Shown: positions 15,332 to 27,975 of the stretch, piece after piece
Layout: each line of letters begins with the position of its first letter
How positions within the stretch are numbered: the stretch's first letter is position 1
Source of the DNA: Crotophaga sulcirostris
Taxonomy: Eukaryota; Chordata; Aves; Cuculiformes; Crotophagidae
Assembly (NCBI GenBank): GCA_013397455.1
Contig: VYZB01000026.1
Location: forward strand, 3,106,970-3,170,969
Direction of reading: 5' to 3'
Length of the DNA stretch: 64,000 nucleotides
Translations under genes and position numbers: made by a program
Notes under the pieces: generated by a model
What the model was told of the DNA's origin: nothing
The model's database searches: none
Seen by the model: the letters and a program-made list of their open reading frames with translations, nothing else

Positions 15332-16200
15332 NNNNNNNNNNNNNNNNNNNNNNNNNNNNNNNNNNNNNNNNNNNNNNNNNNNNNNNNNNNNNNNNNNNNN
15401 NNNNNNNNNNNNNNNNNNNNNNNNNNNNNNNNNNNNNNNNNNNNNNNNNNNNNNNNNNNNNNNNNNNNNNNNNNNNNNNNNNNNNNNNNNNNNNNNNNNN
15501 NNNNNNNNNNNNNNNNNNNNNNNNNNNNNNNNNNNNNNNNNNNNNNNNNNNNNNNNNNNNNNNNNNNNNNNNNNNNNNNNNNNNNNNNNNNNNNNNNNNN
15601 NNNNNNNNNNNNNNNNNNNNNNNNNNNNNNNNNNNNNNNNNNNNNNNNNNNNNNNNNNNNNNNNNNNNNNNNNNNNNNNNNNNNNNNNNNNNNNNNNNNN
15701 NNNNNNNNNNNNNNNNNNNNNNNNNNNNNNNNNNNNNNNNNNNNNNNNNNNNNNNNNNNNNNNNNNNNNNNNNNNNNNNNNNNNNNNNNNNNNNNNNNNN
15801 NNNNNNNNNNNNNNNNNNNNNNNNNNNNNNNNNNNNNNNNNNNNNNNNNNNNNNNNNNNNNNNNNNNNNNNNNNNNNNNNNNNNNNNNNNNNNNNNNNNN
15901 NNNNNNNNNNNNNNNNNNNNNNNNNNNNNNNNNNNNNNNNNNNNNNNNNNNNNNNNNNNNNNNNNNNNNNNNNNNNNNNNNNNNNNNNNNNNNNNNNNNN
16001 NNNNNNNNNNNNNNNNNNNNNNNNNNNNNNNNNNNNNNNNNNNNNNNNNNNNNNNNNNNNNNNNNNNNNNNNNNNNNNNNNNNNNNNNNNNNNNNNNNNN
16101 NNNNNNNNNNNNNNNNNNNNNNNNNNNNNNNNNNNNNNNNNNNNNNNNNNNNNNNNNNNNNNNNNNNNNNNNNNNNNNNNNNNNNNNNNNNNNNNNNNNN
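15332..16200. other. Assembly gap (869 N)
   Basis: Unbroken run of N. It begins inside the C-rich minisatellite and ends inside a minus-strand CR1 copy, so it most likely hides further repeat sequence. It could also hide TMEM135 exon 1. Nothing can be read in it. Confidence 0.97.
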
Positions 16201-16366
16201 TACCCTGTCAGGTTGCTCAAAGCCCCGTCCAACGTGGCCCTGAACACCTTCAGGGATGGGGCATCCACGAATTCTCTGGGCAACCTGTGCCAGTGCTTCA
16301 CCACCCTCACAGTAAAAAGTTTTTTCCTATTATCTAACCTAAATGTCCCCTCTTTCAGCTTAACAA
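16201..16366 (-). mobile_element. CR1 LINE fragment, cut by the gap
   Basis: Complement of the CR1 3' region. Visible blocks are 'caggttgctcaaagccccgt', 'tccaacgtggccctgaacac', 'gggcaacctgtgccagtgct' and 'ttatctaacctaaatgtccc'. The terminal ATTCTATG end lies inside the preceding gap. The 5' side in element sense stops at about 16366, where an unrelated repeat begins. Confidence 0.92.
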
Positions 16367-16444
16367 AATAAAAATTCAGGCAGCCAAAAATGTCAGATGG
16401 ACATGGGAGCCTGGTTAGACTAGGACAGCTATGGTATCCCAGTC
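16367..16444. repeat. Uncharacterised ~80-bp repeat, copy A
   Basis: This segment aligns with 18963-19042 at roughly four out of five bases over its whole length. Shared blocks are 'aataaaaatt', 'aggcagccaa', 'aatgtcag', 'acatgggag' and 'gttagact'. It sits between two CR1 copies. I do not recognise the family. Confidence 0.7.
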
Positions 16445-16447
16445 TCA

Positions 16448-17100
16448 TGAAATCACAGAATGGTTTGGGTTGGAAGTGACCTTAAAGTCCGTCCAGTTCC
16501 AACCCCCCTGCCATGGGCAGGGACCCCTCCCACCAGCCCAGGCTGCTCCAGGCCCCATCCAACCTGGCCTTGAACACCTCCAGGGAGGGGGCAGCCACAG
16601 CTTCCCTGGGCAACCTGTGCCAGTGCCTCACTGCCCTCACAGTAAAAAATTTCTTCCTATTATCTAATCTAAATCTCCCCTCTTTTGGCTTAAAAACATT
16701 CATTACCCCTCGTCCTACCACTGCACTCCCTGATGAAGAACCCCTGCCCAGCTTTCCTGTAGGCCTCCTTTAAGTACAGGAAGCCTGCTGTAAGCTCTCC
16801 CCAGAGCCTTCTCTAAGGTAAACGAGGCCAACTCTCTCAGCCTGTCCTTGTATGGGAGGTGCTCCAGTCCTCTGATCATCTTCGTGGCCTCCTCTGCACT
16901 TTTTCTTAACAGATCCATATTCTTCCTATGCTGAGGACTCCAGAACTGAATGCAGTACTCCAGGTGAGGTCTCAAGAGAGCAGAGGAGAGGGGCAGAATC
17001 ACCTCCCTCTACCCTACTTCTTTTGATGCAGCCCAGGATATGGTTGGCTTTCTGGGCTGCAAGTGCACATTGCTGGCTCATATTGAGCTTCTCGGCTCCA
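16448..17100 (-). mobile_element. CR1 LINE 3' portion with ORF2 C-terminus
   Basis: The minus strand reads from the ORF2 tail (near 17100) to the 3' end (16448). Two frames carry it: one has the [20 protein letters not shown] pattern at about 17097-17038, the next has [20 protein letters not shown] and a TKMIRGLEHLPY block at about 16970-16850. The break between them is a frameshift. The 3' end at 16448 has 'aaatcacagaatggtttggg'. ORF2 normally encodes endonuclease and reverse transcriptase, but only the region after the polymerase core is left here, so the copy is inactive. Confidence 0.95.
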
Positions 17101-18962
17101 GAACCATGAAGGCAGTGGCTGATAACATGGTTATAGTTCACTTGCAAAACTTGCATTGGATTCCAGTTTGAAATTCTGATTATTTTGGGACTAAATGGGC
17201 TGAGTGGGTCAGGACCCAGGGATTTTGCCTTATATGTCTGTTAAGTAACTGTTTGTGAACTTTCAGTCCTGATGGAGCAAGTACACTCTGTACCTTCTGT
17301 GCAGTGGTCAAGTCAGGAGAGGTTATTTCAAGACCTAATGGGAGAAACAATCCGAGGCAAACAGGAAGATGAGCAAACTAACCTGCAGTCAAGTACAAAT
17401 TTAAACTGATCCACAGCAACAAAATTCCTCCCCCTTACAACTTGCCTCCAAATTCCCTTCCTGCAGAGCCCACAGATTTCCCCTCATGGATCAGACTGGA
17501 GACCAGTTTCTACCACTCCCAACAAGACAGAGCAAATATGTAAGTAATTTGGCAAAAACGTGTACCATTCCTTCCAAGGAGCCTGCTGTGGGTGCAAGAG
17601 CGTACTTGCTTTTCTAATTTAGCAGCTCTTAGATGGGTAAGTTGGACAGTTCACAGAACTTGGAGCTGCTGAGAGGCTGTTTGCAGACTCCCAGTAGATT
17701 TTGAGCCTAAATAGGTCAATTATGCTGTTTCAGTCAAGCGTGCTTGACCAACCGACCCTGTGTTACATACAACTCTGACAGTCAGTGTTTAAAATCTAGT
17801 AGAAGACCCTAGAGATAACTAAATTCAGCTTCAGAGCTGAGGTACAGCTCCTCTGCAGCTGCAGTTGCGTGGCCGACTAAGGGAGTGAATATTGCTGTGT
17901 GCTGACCCTCACAGGGAAGCAGCATTGGCAAGATAACCTGCTGCACCATTGTCTGGTCTTTGGCTTGGACCCAGTGGCTTACTTGCTGTTTCTGTATGAC
18001 TCTGTTAAAGAACTGCTTGTGGGTAGAAAAGGCAGTTATTGCCTAAGATATGCATTCTGGCTCTCTTGCGTGCATGTTTTGGCTTCGATACTACTCTGGG
18101 CTTAAGGCTTGCTGGCTGCCTTGTATTTCTGGTCAAGGAGCAATGGTACATACAATATTAATAATTGCACAAGCTAATAATCTCACTGCTGACACACGTT
18201 TTTTCAGACAGTCCTAATTTTGGAGGACTTGCCCTGATCCAGTTAAGGAAAACTGGTAAAGAAGGACCCAACAAGATAGCCTATTCATTTGTGCAGCAAC
18301 CCTGATGTGGCTGAATAGCTACGTGCTCAGAACTGGAGGCTTTTGCATCTCTGCCATTGGGCCAGCTGAGGAAGACTCTGATGATGCTCTAATAGAAAGA
18401 AGGCACAGCCCTGACCTTGCTCCAGGCCCTTTTCCATGAAGTTGCAACACTCTATTCTGGGAAGAAGCCCTGGGGGTAAAGCAGCATGGGAATATTGCTG
18501 ATAGCCCAGTTGGCAGTGGATGCCAGCCCAGGCTACTCTGCCCTGGGAGAAACTTACCCTTGTTGAAACTGGGGCAAAATAGTCTTGGAAGAGTCACACG
18601 AATTAAAAAAAACATTGAGGACCTTTACTTTTGCCTCTGTAAGTACCTGGGGGGTTCGGGAGCTCTCCTTTTCTCGTGAACAAGGGTACATACTGGGAAT
18701 AGCAGGCCATCTCTATAACATTACTTAAATAAACACCAGTGATGAATTCCGTGGCAGAAGGCCAGGTAATGTGGCACACACTTTTCAGGACTTGCCTTGT
18801 AATATCCAGGTGCCTTGGAGAGAGTTACTCAGAGTAGTCCCAAATACAAAGCCAGGGAGTGAGCTAATTGCTAAGCAGCGTGAATTGTGGGGGAGTTGAG
18901 AGTGCTCAGCTTACTCTCTGGTCCTCATTAATGTAGCAGTATCAGATATACCAATGTGTCTG
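17101..18962. other. Intergenic DNA, no gene recognised
   Basis: GC content is a little higher than in the surroundings, with short open frames but no domain, exon or known repeat that I can name. A weak internal resemblance exists between about 17190-17262 and 17960-18032 ('tctgttaa.gaactg.ttgtg'), too diverged to call. Together with the repeat pair at 16367 and 18963 this suggests an old mobile element in the interval. Confidence 0.5.
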
Positions 18963-19042
18963 AATAAAAATTTAGGCAGCCAATAAATGTCAGACAGACA
19001 TGGGAGTCTCGTTAGACTGAGACAGCTACAGTATCCTGGACT
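18963..19042. repeat. Uncharacterised ~80-bp repeat, copy B
   Basis: Partner of copy A at 16367-16444, same orientation, about 2.5 kb away. Shared blocks run in order through the whole segment. The flanks differ, so the copies look like two insertions or two ends of one element. Family unknown. Confidence 0.7.
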
Positions 19043-21756
19043 CCAAGCCTTGTTCCACAGAAGGGAGCAATGTGGCAGCATCTCACTGTGTCCAGACTCT
19101 CTGCTCCATTTGCCCATGCAGCTGGGTTAACAAAATGCAGCTTTCAGCACAAGCGTAGGGCCAGACTCAGTCTTTAGCAAGAGATGTTAACTTGTTGACA
19201 GCACTTCAGTCCTCCAGTTTACCTATACAGGTGATAACTGGTTATATTAGGGAATCAGATCCCTTGAGTGGCAATCGCTGAATGTAGAAAAATAGTGCCT
19301 GCCTTTCCAGGCTTTAGTGTATCTCAGAGGCTGAGAACTTTCTCTGCTAGTATCTTCAGTGTCTGGCAAATATGATGTCTACAAGTAAATTACAACTCTT
19401 ATCTCAGCCCATGAAAGTGGTTGGAGGCGTGAAGAATTCCTCCTCCCTTCCCAGTGAGTATGTATCAATGTTACAAGGGGGTCTAGGTGGGAATCCAAGG
19501 CACAGCATTTAACTAATTGGAACAAAACCAGACAGGAAAACAAAGAAACCTAGGAAAGAAGCCAAACAGAGAACTTCACATTGCAGGAAGCTTTGCCTTC
19601 CAAATGTTATGGGATGTGGAAAATCTTCCTTCTAAACATTTTTTTTATATCAGAACAATCTGGAAACATTTTAACTTGGAAGAAATGTAATGCTTTGCCC
19701 TCTCGTGCTGCTTTCCAACGTGTGTGCGCTTTTTTGCCATATTTGTTTTCTCCCTTGGGACAGGAGATCTTGCTTTTCCCTTCTACTCCTGCAGTATTCA
19801 GTGCCTGAACTTTACTTCTGGAAGTAGCTTTTCTTGTCTAATAAGAATTGCTCTTTCCACCAGAAGGGTGTTTTTTGTCCTCACATCTTTTTCTTCTTTT
19901 CTCATTCTTCCACTCTCATTGCTTTTTCCTTGTCAGTTTGTTTTCTTGGCATCTGTGTGATTGTCTCATGCCTCCATCATAAAGCTTCTGAAATCCAGAC
20001 TGAAAAATATTCTGCTGCTAGAAAAGTTAGGGATTGAATTTGTCTTTCTGCTCAGGTCAGTGGAGGTAACATGTACATGCAGACATCTTCTTCCATCAGT
20101 AAACTGCATAGAACCTTGGAGAGGTTGCTGTGCTGCCTCTCCTCCAGGGAGCTCTCAGAATATGAAAATTTGTGAAGAAGAGCAAATTTCAGAAGAGAGC
20201 TGAAGGCCTTTGAGAAAGGAGGTCTGGAGTTTCATGCCATCAGTGAAGTATCTAGGTATAGTCAACTCCTCCATTGCTTCTCAGAGGCCAGGACAAAGCA
20301 TAGGTATAGGATATAATTAGGCTTGTAGAAATAACCCACAAGCTTGCAATATATACATCAGATGGCTATATTGAGTGGGAATGAATGGCCATTAGCTGAG
20401 CTGGTTTTACTTTCCTCCAAGGAAAGAAGGACCCTTAAAGAATTACTTTTGACACTTGTCTCCAAAAGGGCTTACACTTTACACTTAACTCATTTTGCAT
20501 TATTTGAAGAAGGATTCTTTTGTGGCTTATAGCTGTGAATGCTACTTACTCATTTTTTAGCAGAAAATGATCTCAAAATACCCTTGTGTTTGCTGATATT
20601 TTAAGGTAAAGGAATTATCTGGAAGTCTTCCCATTTTCCAGATGTAATCATTTCCAAAATAAATATGGGATGGGCTGTGGGATAATACCCTGGGAACATT
20701 TTAATACACACAATAATATCCTCCAGTTTATACAAATCTGGATTTCTTCCAGATATAAATGTTGCAGTGTTTCTTACAGAGGTACCAAGGATTACATCAA
20801 GAAAACAAAATCATAATATTCACCATGCTGACTCTGCAGGCCAAACCAAGAGATGACATACTGAGCCATATGCATGCTACTGGCATCAGTAGAATTGTTC
20901 TTCGACTGTATTTAGCAGCTGCTGTTCCTGGAGACAGTGATTTCTTTCTAAATCAGGTGACAAAATTCATCATTAAAGGCTAAAATAACCCGCTGGGTTC
21001 ACCAGAAAAGAAGTAAGAGGCAGTGCATGTGAATACCATTCCAAGAGCAGCCCAGAACAACAACTGTGACCCTGCTGCTTCTCTGCTTCTTTCCTGCTTT
21101 CCAGGAAAGTGCTTTCTGTAATTCTGGAAAGAATGCAACATCACATCTTGCATCATCCAGGCACCTCAGCCTGCTCCCATGCTTGACACCTTGACGCTCC
21201 CTACCCTGGATAATAAAGGCTAGTTCCTTATCTTCATTTGACTGAAACCTCCAAAACCCACCTCTACACCACCCAGATGGAATAAAATCTTTTCTGGTGG
21301 AAAACTTGTGTGCCGTCAAAAGGTATGTCTGCCCATGCTCTACAGTCACAGCACTGTCTCTGGAGCTCATCCCCTTCCTCCGCTATCCTCCCTTCTTGAT
21401 ATTTAACAAATTCATCACTCAGGAAAGACCTGTCCTGCAGAGTTTCCACATCCTTCATTTCTGCATACCAGGTGGGGGCAGCAGCCTTCAAACGTGCAGG
21501 TGATGTTCACCTTTACAGGACTATGCATGGGAAGGGTGAGAGCAGGTTGGGCTTGCACACTGCTGCACAAGAGCTCTGAGGCAGCATTAGATGGGTCTCC
21601 AATCCTAAAGAGGTCCAAGAAATGAAGGAGAGTTCTGGACCTCCATTGTCTATGCTACCTGATTGCTCTGGCTCTTTTGGGGTCTTTTTGAATGAGATCT
21701 GAGGTAAATATGCTGTAGAGAGGTCTGGCCTTGGGTAGGGTAGATACCAGCCAGTC
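19043..21756. other. Intergenic DNA, nothing recognised
   Basis: Open frames in 19581-21500 are short and overlap on both strands without a family signature. No RNA gene or repeat family is recognised. Confidence 0.5.
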
Positions 21757-22187
21757 ATTACTGGAGAGAGTCCAGTGGAGGGCCACCAAGATGATGAGGG
21801 GACTGGAGCATCTCTCTTATAAGGAAAGGCTGAAAGGCCTGAGTGTGTTTAGCCTGGAGAAGACTGAGAAGGGATCACATTAATGCTTATAATGCTTATA
21901 TAGGTGTTAAGAGGATGGGGCCAGACTCTTTGCAGTGGTGCCCAGCGACAGGACACGGGGCAACAGGCACAAACCAGAGCACAGGAAGTTCCACCTGAAC
22001 ATGAGCAAAAACTTCTTTACTGTGAGGATGATGGAGTACTGGAACAGGCTGCTCAGAGGGGCTGTGGAATCAAAACCTGCCTGGACGCGTTCCTGTGCAA
22101 CTTGCTGTAGGTGAACCTGCTTTAGCAGAGTGGTTGGACTGGATGATCTTCAGAGGTCCCTTCCAACCCTGACCATTCTGTGATTCT
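21757..22187 (+). mobile_element. CR1 LINE 3' fragment
   Basis: Sense-orientation CR1. Diagnostic blocks are 'gagagagtccagtggagggc', 'agcctggagaagactgagaa', 'actctttgcagtggtgccca', 'tactggaacaggctgctcag' and 'ggttggactggatgatcttc'. It ends in 'cattctgtgattctgtg', the terminal repeat of this subfamily. A small internal duplication of 'taatgcttata' near 21881-21900 is private to this copy. Confidence 0.95.
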
Positions 22188-25100
22188 GTGTACCACTTGC
22201 CCGCAGGAGCAGCAGTTCATGGTTGGCTGTTCTTCTTTGGGTGCTGAGGCCACAGATAGAATTGTAGTTATTCTAAAGCACCCAAGCACCCTTTGAAAAG
22301 TAATGATATTTCTAGGAACTCAGCACTTTTGAAAAGGCTTTCAATGTAAGCCTGTTTTTTTTCCAGAAGAATAATGAATAGTAAAATTCAGTGACTTAGT
22401 TTTCAAATGCTCATGTTGAAATAACCTCAGGACTCTGATCACTCCTACCAGCAGCTGGACATCACAGCAGATTTCAGCAGGCTCAGTAGCAGCTGCTGAA
22501 TGACTGCATTTTGGAGGATGGTATTTTCAAGCAGACTGGCAGTGATTTTGGGTTATCCTGCAACACTAGGTTGATACACTACATCATCCTTTAGTGGGAC
22601 TATGAATGTCCAAAGCTGTGAGCGGAGTGAATGGCTTGGAGGAGCTCTATGAAGCAAGCAGCTCCCTTTGCCTGTATTTTCCATGGGGTGGCTGAGCAGC
22701 CACTCTTTGCTATGAGGCATCTTGAAAGCACTTCAGGTAGATTGAAAATGAAGTGATGCACCCATGATTACTGTTAGCCCTTGATATTCTAGTTTTAGGC
22801 AGACAGACAGAAATCCATATTTGGGCCTCCTATCAAAAAATCACGGCAGTATGAAAATCAGTGGTGGATTTGGTGGGACTGCAAAGATACTGATAGCAAC
22901 AACAGACTGCTTTTGATTTCTCTCTACTGGACTGAGCTTTGAATGTATGTGAAAAAACAATCAAGGAAAGAAGTTGAAGCAATCTAGTTAAAATTCTCAA
23001 AAGAACCATTTTTAAACATAGAAGCAGTCAGAGAACAAAACCTCCTTTTCAGCATCCCTGGCTTATTCCTAGGGGCCATTTCTTATATTTCTGCTAAATC
23101 AGTTGAGAGTCACTAAAGCATAGTAACATTTCAGTGTCCCTAGGAAAAAAAAAAAAAAAAAGCACCAAAGAGCCTTGAGAAAACTCTGAATAGCACAGAA
23201 AGCAAGAACAAATGTTTTATATATGTGGTATTGTTAAAACTCCCATGTGGCATAAATATAATAAACAATAGTGAAGAACGGGATATTTCTGTTTGTTTCC
23301 CCACACTCGAGATGACCTAACCTACCTCAGGCATGGTTCCACTTTGAGACTTGTGAGTTATTTGATCGGTCTCAACTTGTGAAAATAAACACTATTATTC
23401 TACTGTTCTACATTGTGCATTCTTTTGTTCTCTGTAAATAGACTGAGAACTACCAAATGAAAGTAAATTGTAATAAAATACAAATCAAAATAAAAACTGT
23501 CGATAAACCAAAAACAACACATGGGAAAAAATGTAATAAACACAAAAATAATGAAATGGTATACTCATCACTGAGCACAGCTCTGTGCACTCCAGATGAC
23601 TTTGTCAGCGGTTTATGGTTGAGTTCTGATCTCATTTACAGACGTCTCCTGCAGAGACTTCCCTCATACTAACTCTGGCATGGCCAAAAGCAAAATCTAA
23701 CATTTTAAGGTCAGTATTTTCAGAAAACCCTGTGGGAGTTAGATGCTCGGTTCCCATTGGATTTCAGTGCAGGTTGGACAGCTAACCTGTGTCCCTAAAA
23801 AAAATCCCCTCCCTAAAATCATTTCATTTGCCCTCCCAGTATTGTCTTCCAAAGAACAGTTTCCAGTGTTTTGTCTAGTTGTAAGTAAATGCCATGGTAT
23901 CTGAGTACCCAGCTAGAGGAGATGAACTGGAGTGCAAATTCTTTATTAGGAATAGGTTTGCTCTCTGGGCCCTAAGCCTAAAATCCCATCCATGCCTCTG
24001 TGTAGCAGTAACATCTCAAAGGCCTTTTTTGCAGATCATTTAATATTTGTCCAGCTTTGCTGACATCATGTGTTAAGAATTACTGTTGTTTATAACATAA
24101 ATGATAGGGCTTTCACCACTCCCTGGGAGAGGTCATTTTGCAGCCTGATGTATGTCACTGTCAGAAACCTCCTCTTGATGCTTTTATAGTGATTTTTAGC
24201 ATCAGAAGATTTTGAAGATAGGGAGCAGCAAACTTACTGAGTTGGCTAGAGTTCAGTATGCATGTGCATAGAGATGAGGTAACTGGTCAGACATGGTATC
24301 ATTTTACATTCCCCTCCCACACCAGGAAAGCACCTTCCTTCTATATCCTATTTATAGAAAATAAAAGAATTTTGTTTTATTTTGGAGTTGTTTTTTTGAG
24401 AAGAGGTTTTATGGTCAGGTTTTATACAGATCTTTTTGGTCAAAAATCCAGAAAGAAACTGATATAGCCCTGGCTGGGATAGCAGTATACTAAAAGCAAG
24501 GCACTAAGGATGGTTACCGACCTGATGTCCATGGATGTACAATTAATGTCTCAGCACCACAAAGCAGCATTAACCCAAATGATATATTTCAAATAAGTTC
24601 CCTCATACCGGAACTTTAGTGAATTTTACATTGGAAATCACAATGTATGCAAGAAATTATACCTCCTCCTGCCACTCCCACCCCCACTGAACTGCATCCA
24701 TCTCTGTTTAAGGAGAATGATTTTGTGTAAAAATAGTGCAGAAAAACTTATTTTCAGATGATGAAGCAAAATTTTAATTTAACTAAATAGCCCAGGTTGA
24801 AAGAATATACAGCTATTACCAGTGTACAGAGGAGCGATAATTATTGACGATCTAAAAAAAGAGATACAGTTTTATAGTAAAGCTCACCAGAAGCTCACTG
24901 TCTGAAAAAAATGTCATTTAACATCCAGCATCTCAGTTTGTTTTAGTTGAAGAAAATAAACCCCACAGCCATCTCTTACTTGCACCACTTTCTAGAAGGG
25001 CTTTTGAAAATTCTCTCTTCCCGTGTGTCCGCTTAACAAATAATCTCTTGAAATGCTGGCTTTTTACTTAATGAAATAATGTTCTTGGGACCCTGTTCAT

Positions 25101-26960
25101 CCTTCTATAATTCAGAGCCTGGAGTCACAAGGCACTAACACTTCATGTGCACGTCTTACCATACAGATGCTAAAATGATCCTTGAGTCAGGCTGAAACCA
25201 GGATTTTTTTATCCTACAGTTATACATTGTTGCACAGGGGTTCTTGCATAAATTCTCGTTTAGTCCCACCTTCTTATTACACTTGAGCCTGTGTTAATTC
25301 CTCTTAACTTTACCCAGCTACCCAGAGCAGCTAAGGAATGAGATAGACATCAAGCTCCTTTGATAGTCAAGGGAGAGTGGATCATCTCCAGTGCTATTAT
25401 ATTAGATCTGAACTGCACTCAAGTACCTTCTCTGTCTGCCTTGACTATACAGGATTCAGTGACAGACTAACCTTGCAATGGCAGAATTGATCAAAAAACT
25501 TGCCCTTGGCTGCATACACAACCCCTACATCAGATGTGCAGGAAGGAGAGACAAGGCTTGGGGAAGCATGGAGAGCATCACTGGCTTTTTCAGTGGTTGT
25601 CCACCATTCTTGGTGTGGTGGCAAAATGCAACCTTGAGAGCCTTTCCTGCAAGATTAAAATCAAGTGGGATCAATCTAGGTCTTAGCCTGAGGAACTGGA
25701 TGCACTGGAGGAGCAGATACTGTGGCTTTTGTTTAAGCTGGGAGCTTGACTCATCGCTTCGTTGCACCTTGCATTCAGAGCAAAGGAATTTGTATGCTGG
25801 CCTTCTTTCCAACTGATTCCTTAATATCTAGAGTGATTTTATGTCATAAACTGTGTAATAACTTTACCTCTCAATAGACCACTATGCCCAGCTTTAGCCT
25901 GAAATTTTTGCTTTAGTTTTGCTTGGGGAATATCTGGGTTAAATGGCAGCTTTCTTATGTTTTCTATATAAATTTTTAAGACTTTTCTTTTTATATTTTT
26001 CATAGTTCCCCAAGGACATGTGTATAGTGTCAACAGTGAGGAATGACATGAACCTTTACCATGAGGAATCAAAATATGGTAATCTAGTTTTCATGGTAAT
26101 TTGGCCCTATAGAAGTCCCTCCAAGGAATAAAAATGCCTGAGAAAAATGGAATTCACATAAACTCTCATTATTTTCTAAGTTCATCTATAGGTCTGTGGG
26201 GAACTAGATGAATTGTCAGCCTCCAAATATAAATTACACTGGTCAAGAATGAAAGATTGGTACATACTCAAACGATTCATCCAGCAATAATAAAAATAAA
26301 ATTCTACATTTGTTCCATTGATAACAAAATTTCGGTACAGTGCTAAAATACCACCATGATCAGCACAGTAGAAAAGAATCAGGGTGGGGTTCCTTGATAG
26401 TTGAAGCCAATCTAAACTGATCTGTTTTCTTTTGCGGTCACACCACCCCACCTCATCAGCACAGGACTGTTTATTTTATTTTGTTAGTTTTCTAACAATT
26501 AGTACCTGGACCTACCCTGACAGGGGGTCAGAGGAAGAGCATATATGCACATAGGGTAAAATGGGCTACAATCCATGTAATCACCGGTATGCATACAAGG
26601 AACACAAGGTTAATATAAAATGGCAGCAAGCCTTTTAGACAAGATTGAATTATATTATCTATGCTTAGACCAATTTTGAAAGTCCTTTAGTCTGTGTAAC
26701 AGTAATCCATACAATTAATTTGCCAACTTGGTTAGAAAATAAGATAACTGTTTGCCAAAGACTTGCCAAACCAGTCCTTCTTACTATCTGGAATTAAGTT
26801 TGTGTGTTTGCCTTCATATGAAAGTAGCACTGTTTTAACTATGTAGGAGTAAGTAAAGAAAATAGAAAATTATCAATGTCATACACAAATGATTTATGGA
26901 AGAGCAGCTCTGTCTGTGGGAGAAAGGTGGACAGACTATACTAAAAGAGGAATTGTAAAT

Positions 26961-26991
26961 GATACCTGCTTTATTTTACTCAGCAGGTATC
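26961..26991. repeat. Perfect short inverted repeat
   Basis: The arms 'gatacctgct' (26961-26970) and 'agcaggtatc' (26982-26991) are exact complements around an 11-base AT-rich loop. The function is unknown; such hairpins occur by chance in long AT-rich DNA. Confidence 0.75.
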
Positions 26992-27882
26992 TTTTGCTAT
27001 TACATCCATGCTATATGTATAAATATATGAAATAATGATACCAATTCCCAAACTGAGTGCATACTGTGATCATTTAAAGAGAAAACAATCATTAATAAGT
27101 TTTTTTTAAAAAAAGAAAAAGGCCAAAAAAACCCAAGAATTGCAGGGGAGACTGGAAGTTGGAAATAATTGGCACTCAGTGACCATATTTTAAGTGGCCT
27201 ACAAGTGAAGAATAGTGCCACTGTGAACTGGGCAATCCAACTAGAACTGGGAGAGTCAAGTATTGCTGCCTGTTTAAACTTCCCTGTGATTCTACAGGGA
27301 CCTGAAGGCAGTTCTGCATATAACTTACAGCCAGTTTACTGGCACGTGAAGCAGCTCCTCATGAGAGTTGTGCCAATAGTCCCTAGGGGACAGGTTCCAC
27401 TGTTGTATCCAGTCACCCTTTGTGTATTCACAGATTCACAAAAGCAGTGTGAATGCAGTGAACTTCACCTCCTGACAGATGTCAAATGTCTTTCCCAGGA
27501 GAATGACCCACTGCCTGCGTAACACAATACAAAGAAGGGTTTTTTTTCCAGCCATGCTCTGCAAGTCAATACTTGCTGTTATGTAATTAAACACAGCATA
27601 TCAGCTCACATGGGCTTTTTAATGGGGAAAAATAGTACAGTTTAAGATTTGTGGTCAGATTGATCAGCATGCTTGACAGCTCTGTGCCGCTCCACTGACA
27701 CAGAACAACCCTAAGCCTGCAGTAACTGATTGATTAAACCAGTTTGTCGCAGCATCACTGGAGCAGCGCAAACCAGCCAAAGCGTATCGGCAAATTCACC
27801 TTCTCAGCTCCTATTTTAAGAGACTAATATCTCAGCTTAACTTAACTTCCAAAGTTTAAAAAAAAGTAATTTAATTAAATTA

Positions 27883-27975
27883 ATTAATATCTATGTTCAA
27901 AAGCTTGGTATTTACTTCTTGGGTAATAAATTAATTAATTTACATGTTTAAAAGCATATTTCCTTCTTGGGTAAT
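27883..27975. repeat. Imperfect direct duplication, AT-rich
   Basis: Two copies of about 44 bases: 27883-27927 and 27933-27975. Each begins with 'attaat', includes 'atgtt.aaaagc' and ends 'cttcttgggtaat'. They are embedded in 'aattaatt' simple sequence, which probably helped the duplication form. Confidence 0.75.

Noticed and set aside
15030..16448. Long minus-strand frame across the first gap (and similar plus-strand frames)
   Set aside because: Most of the frame is N; the ends are minisatellite and CR1 sequence.
25478..25816. 112-residue plus-strand open frame with a 95-residue frame opposite
   Set aside because: No recognisable family; frames on both strands of the same stretch suggest chance.
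27169..27522. 117-residue plus-strand open frame, considered as a retroelement remnant
   Set aside because: A few residues looked suggestive, but no ordered catalytic motif could be seen.
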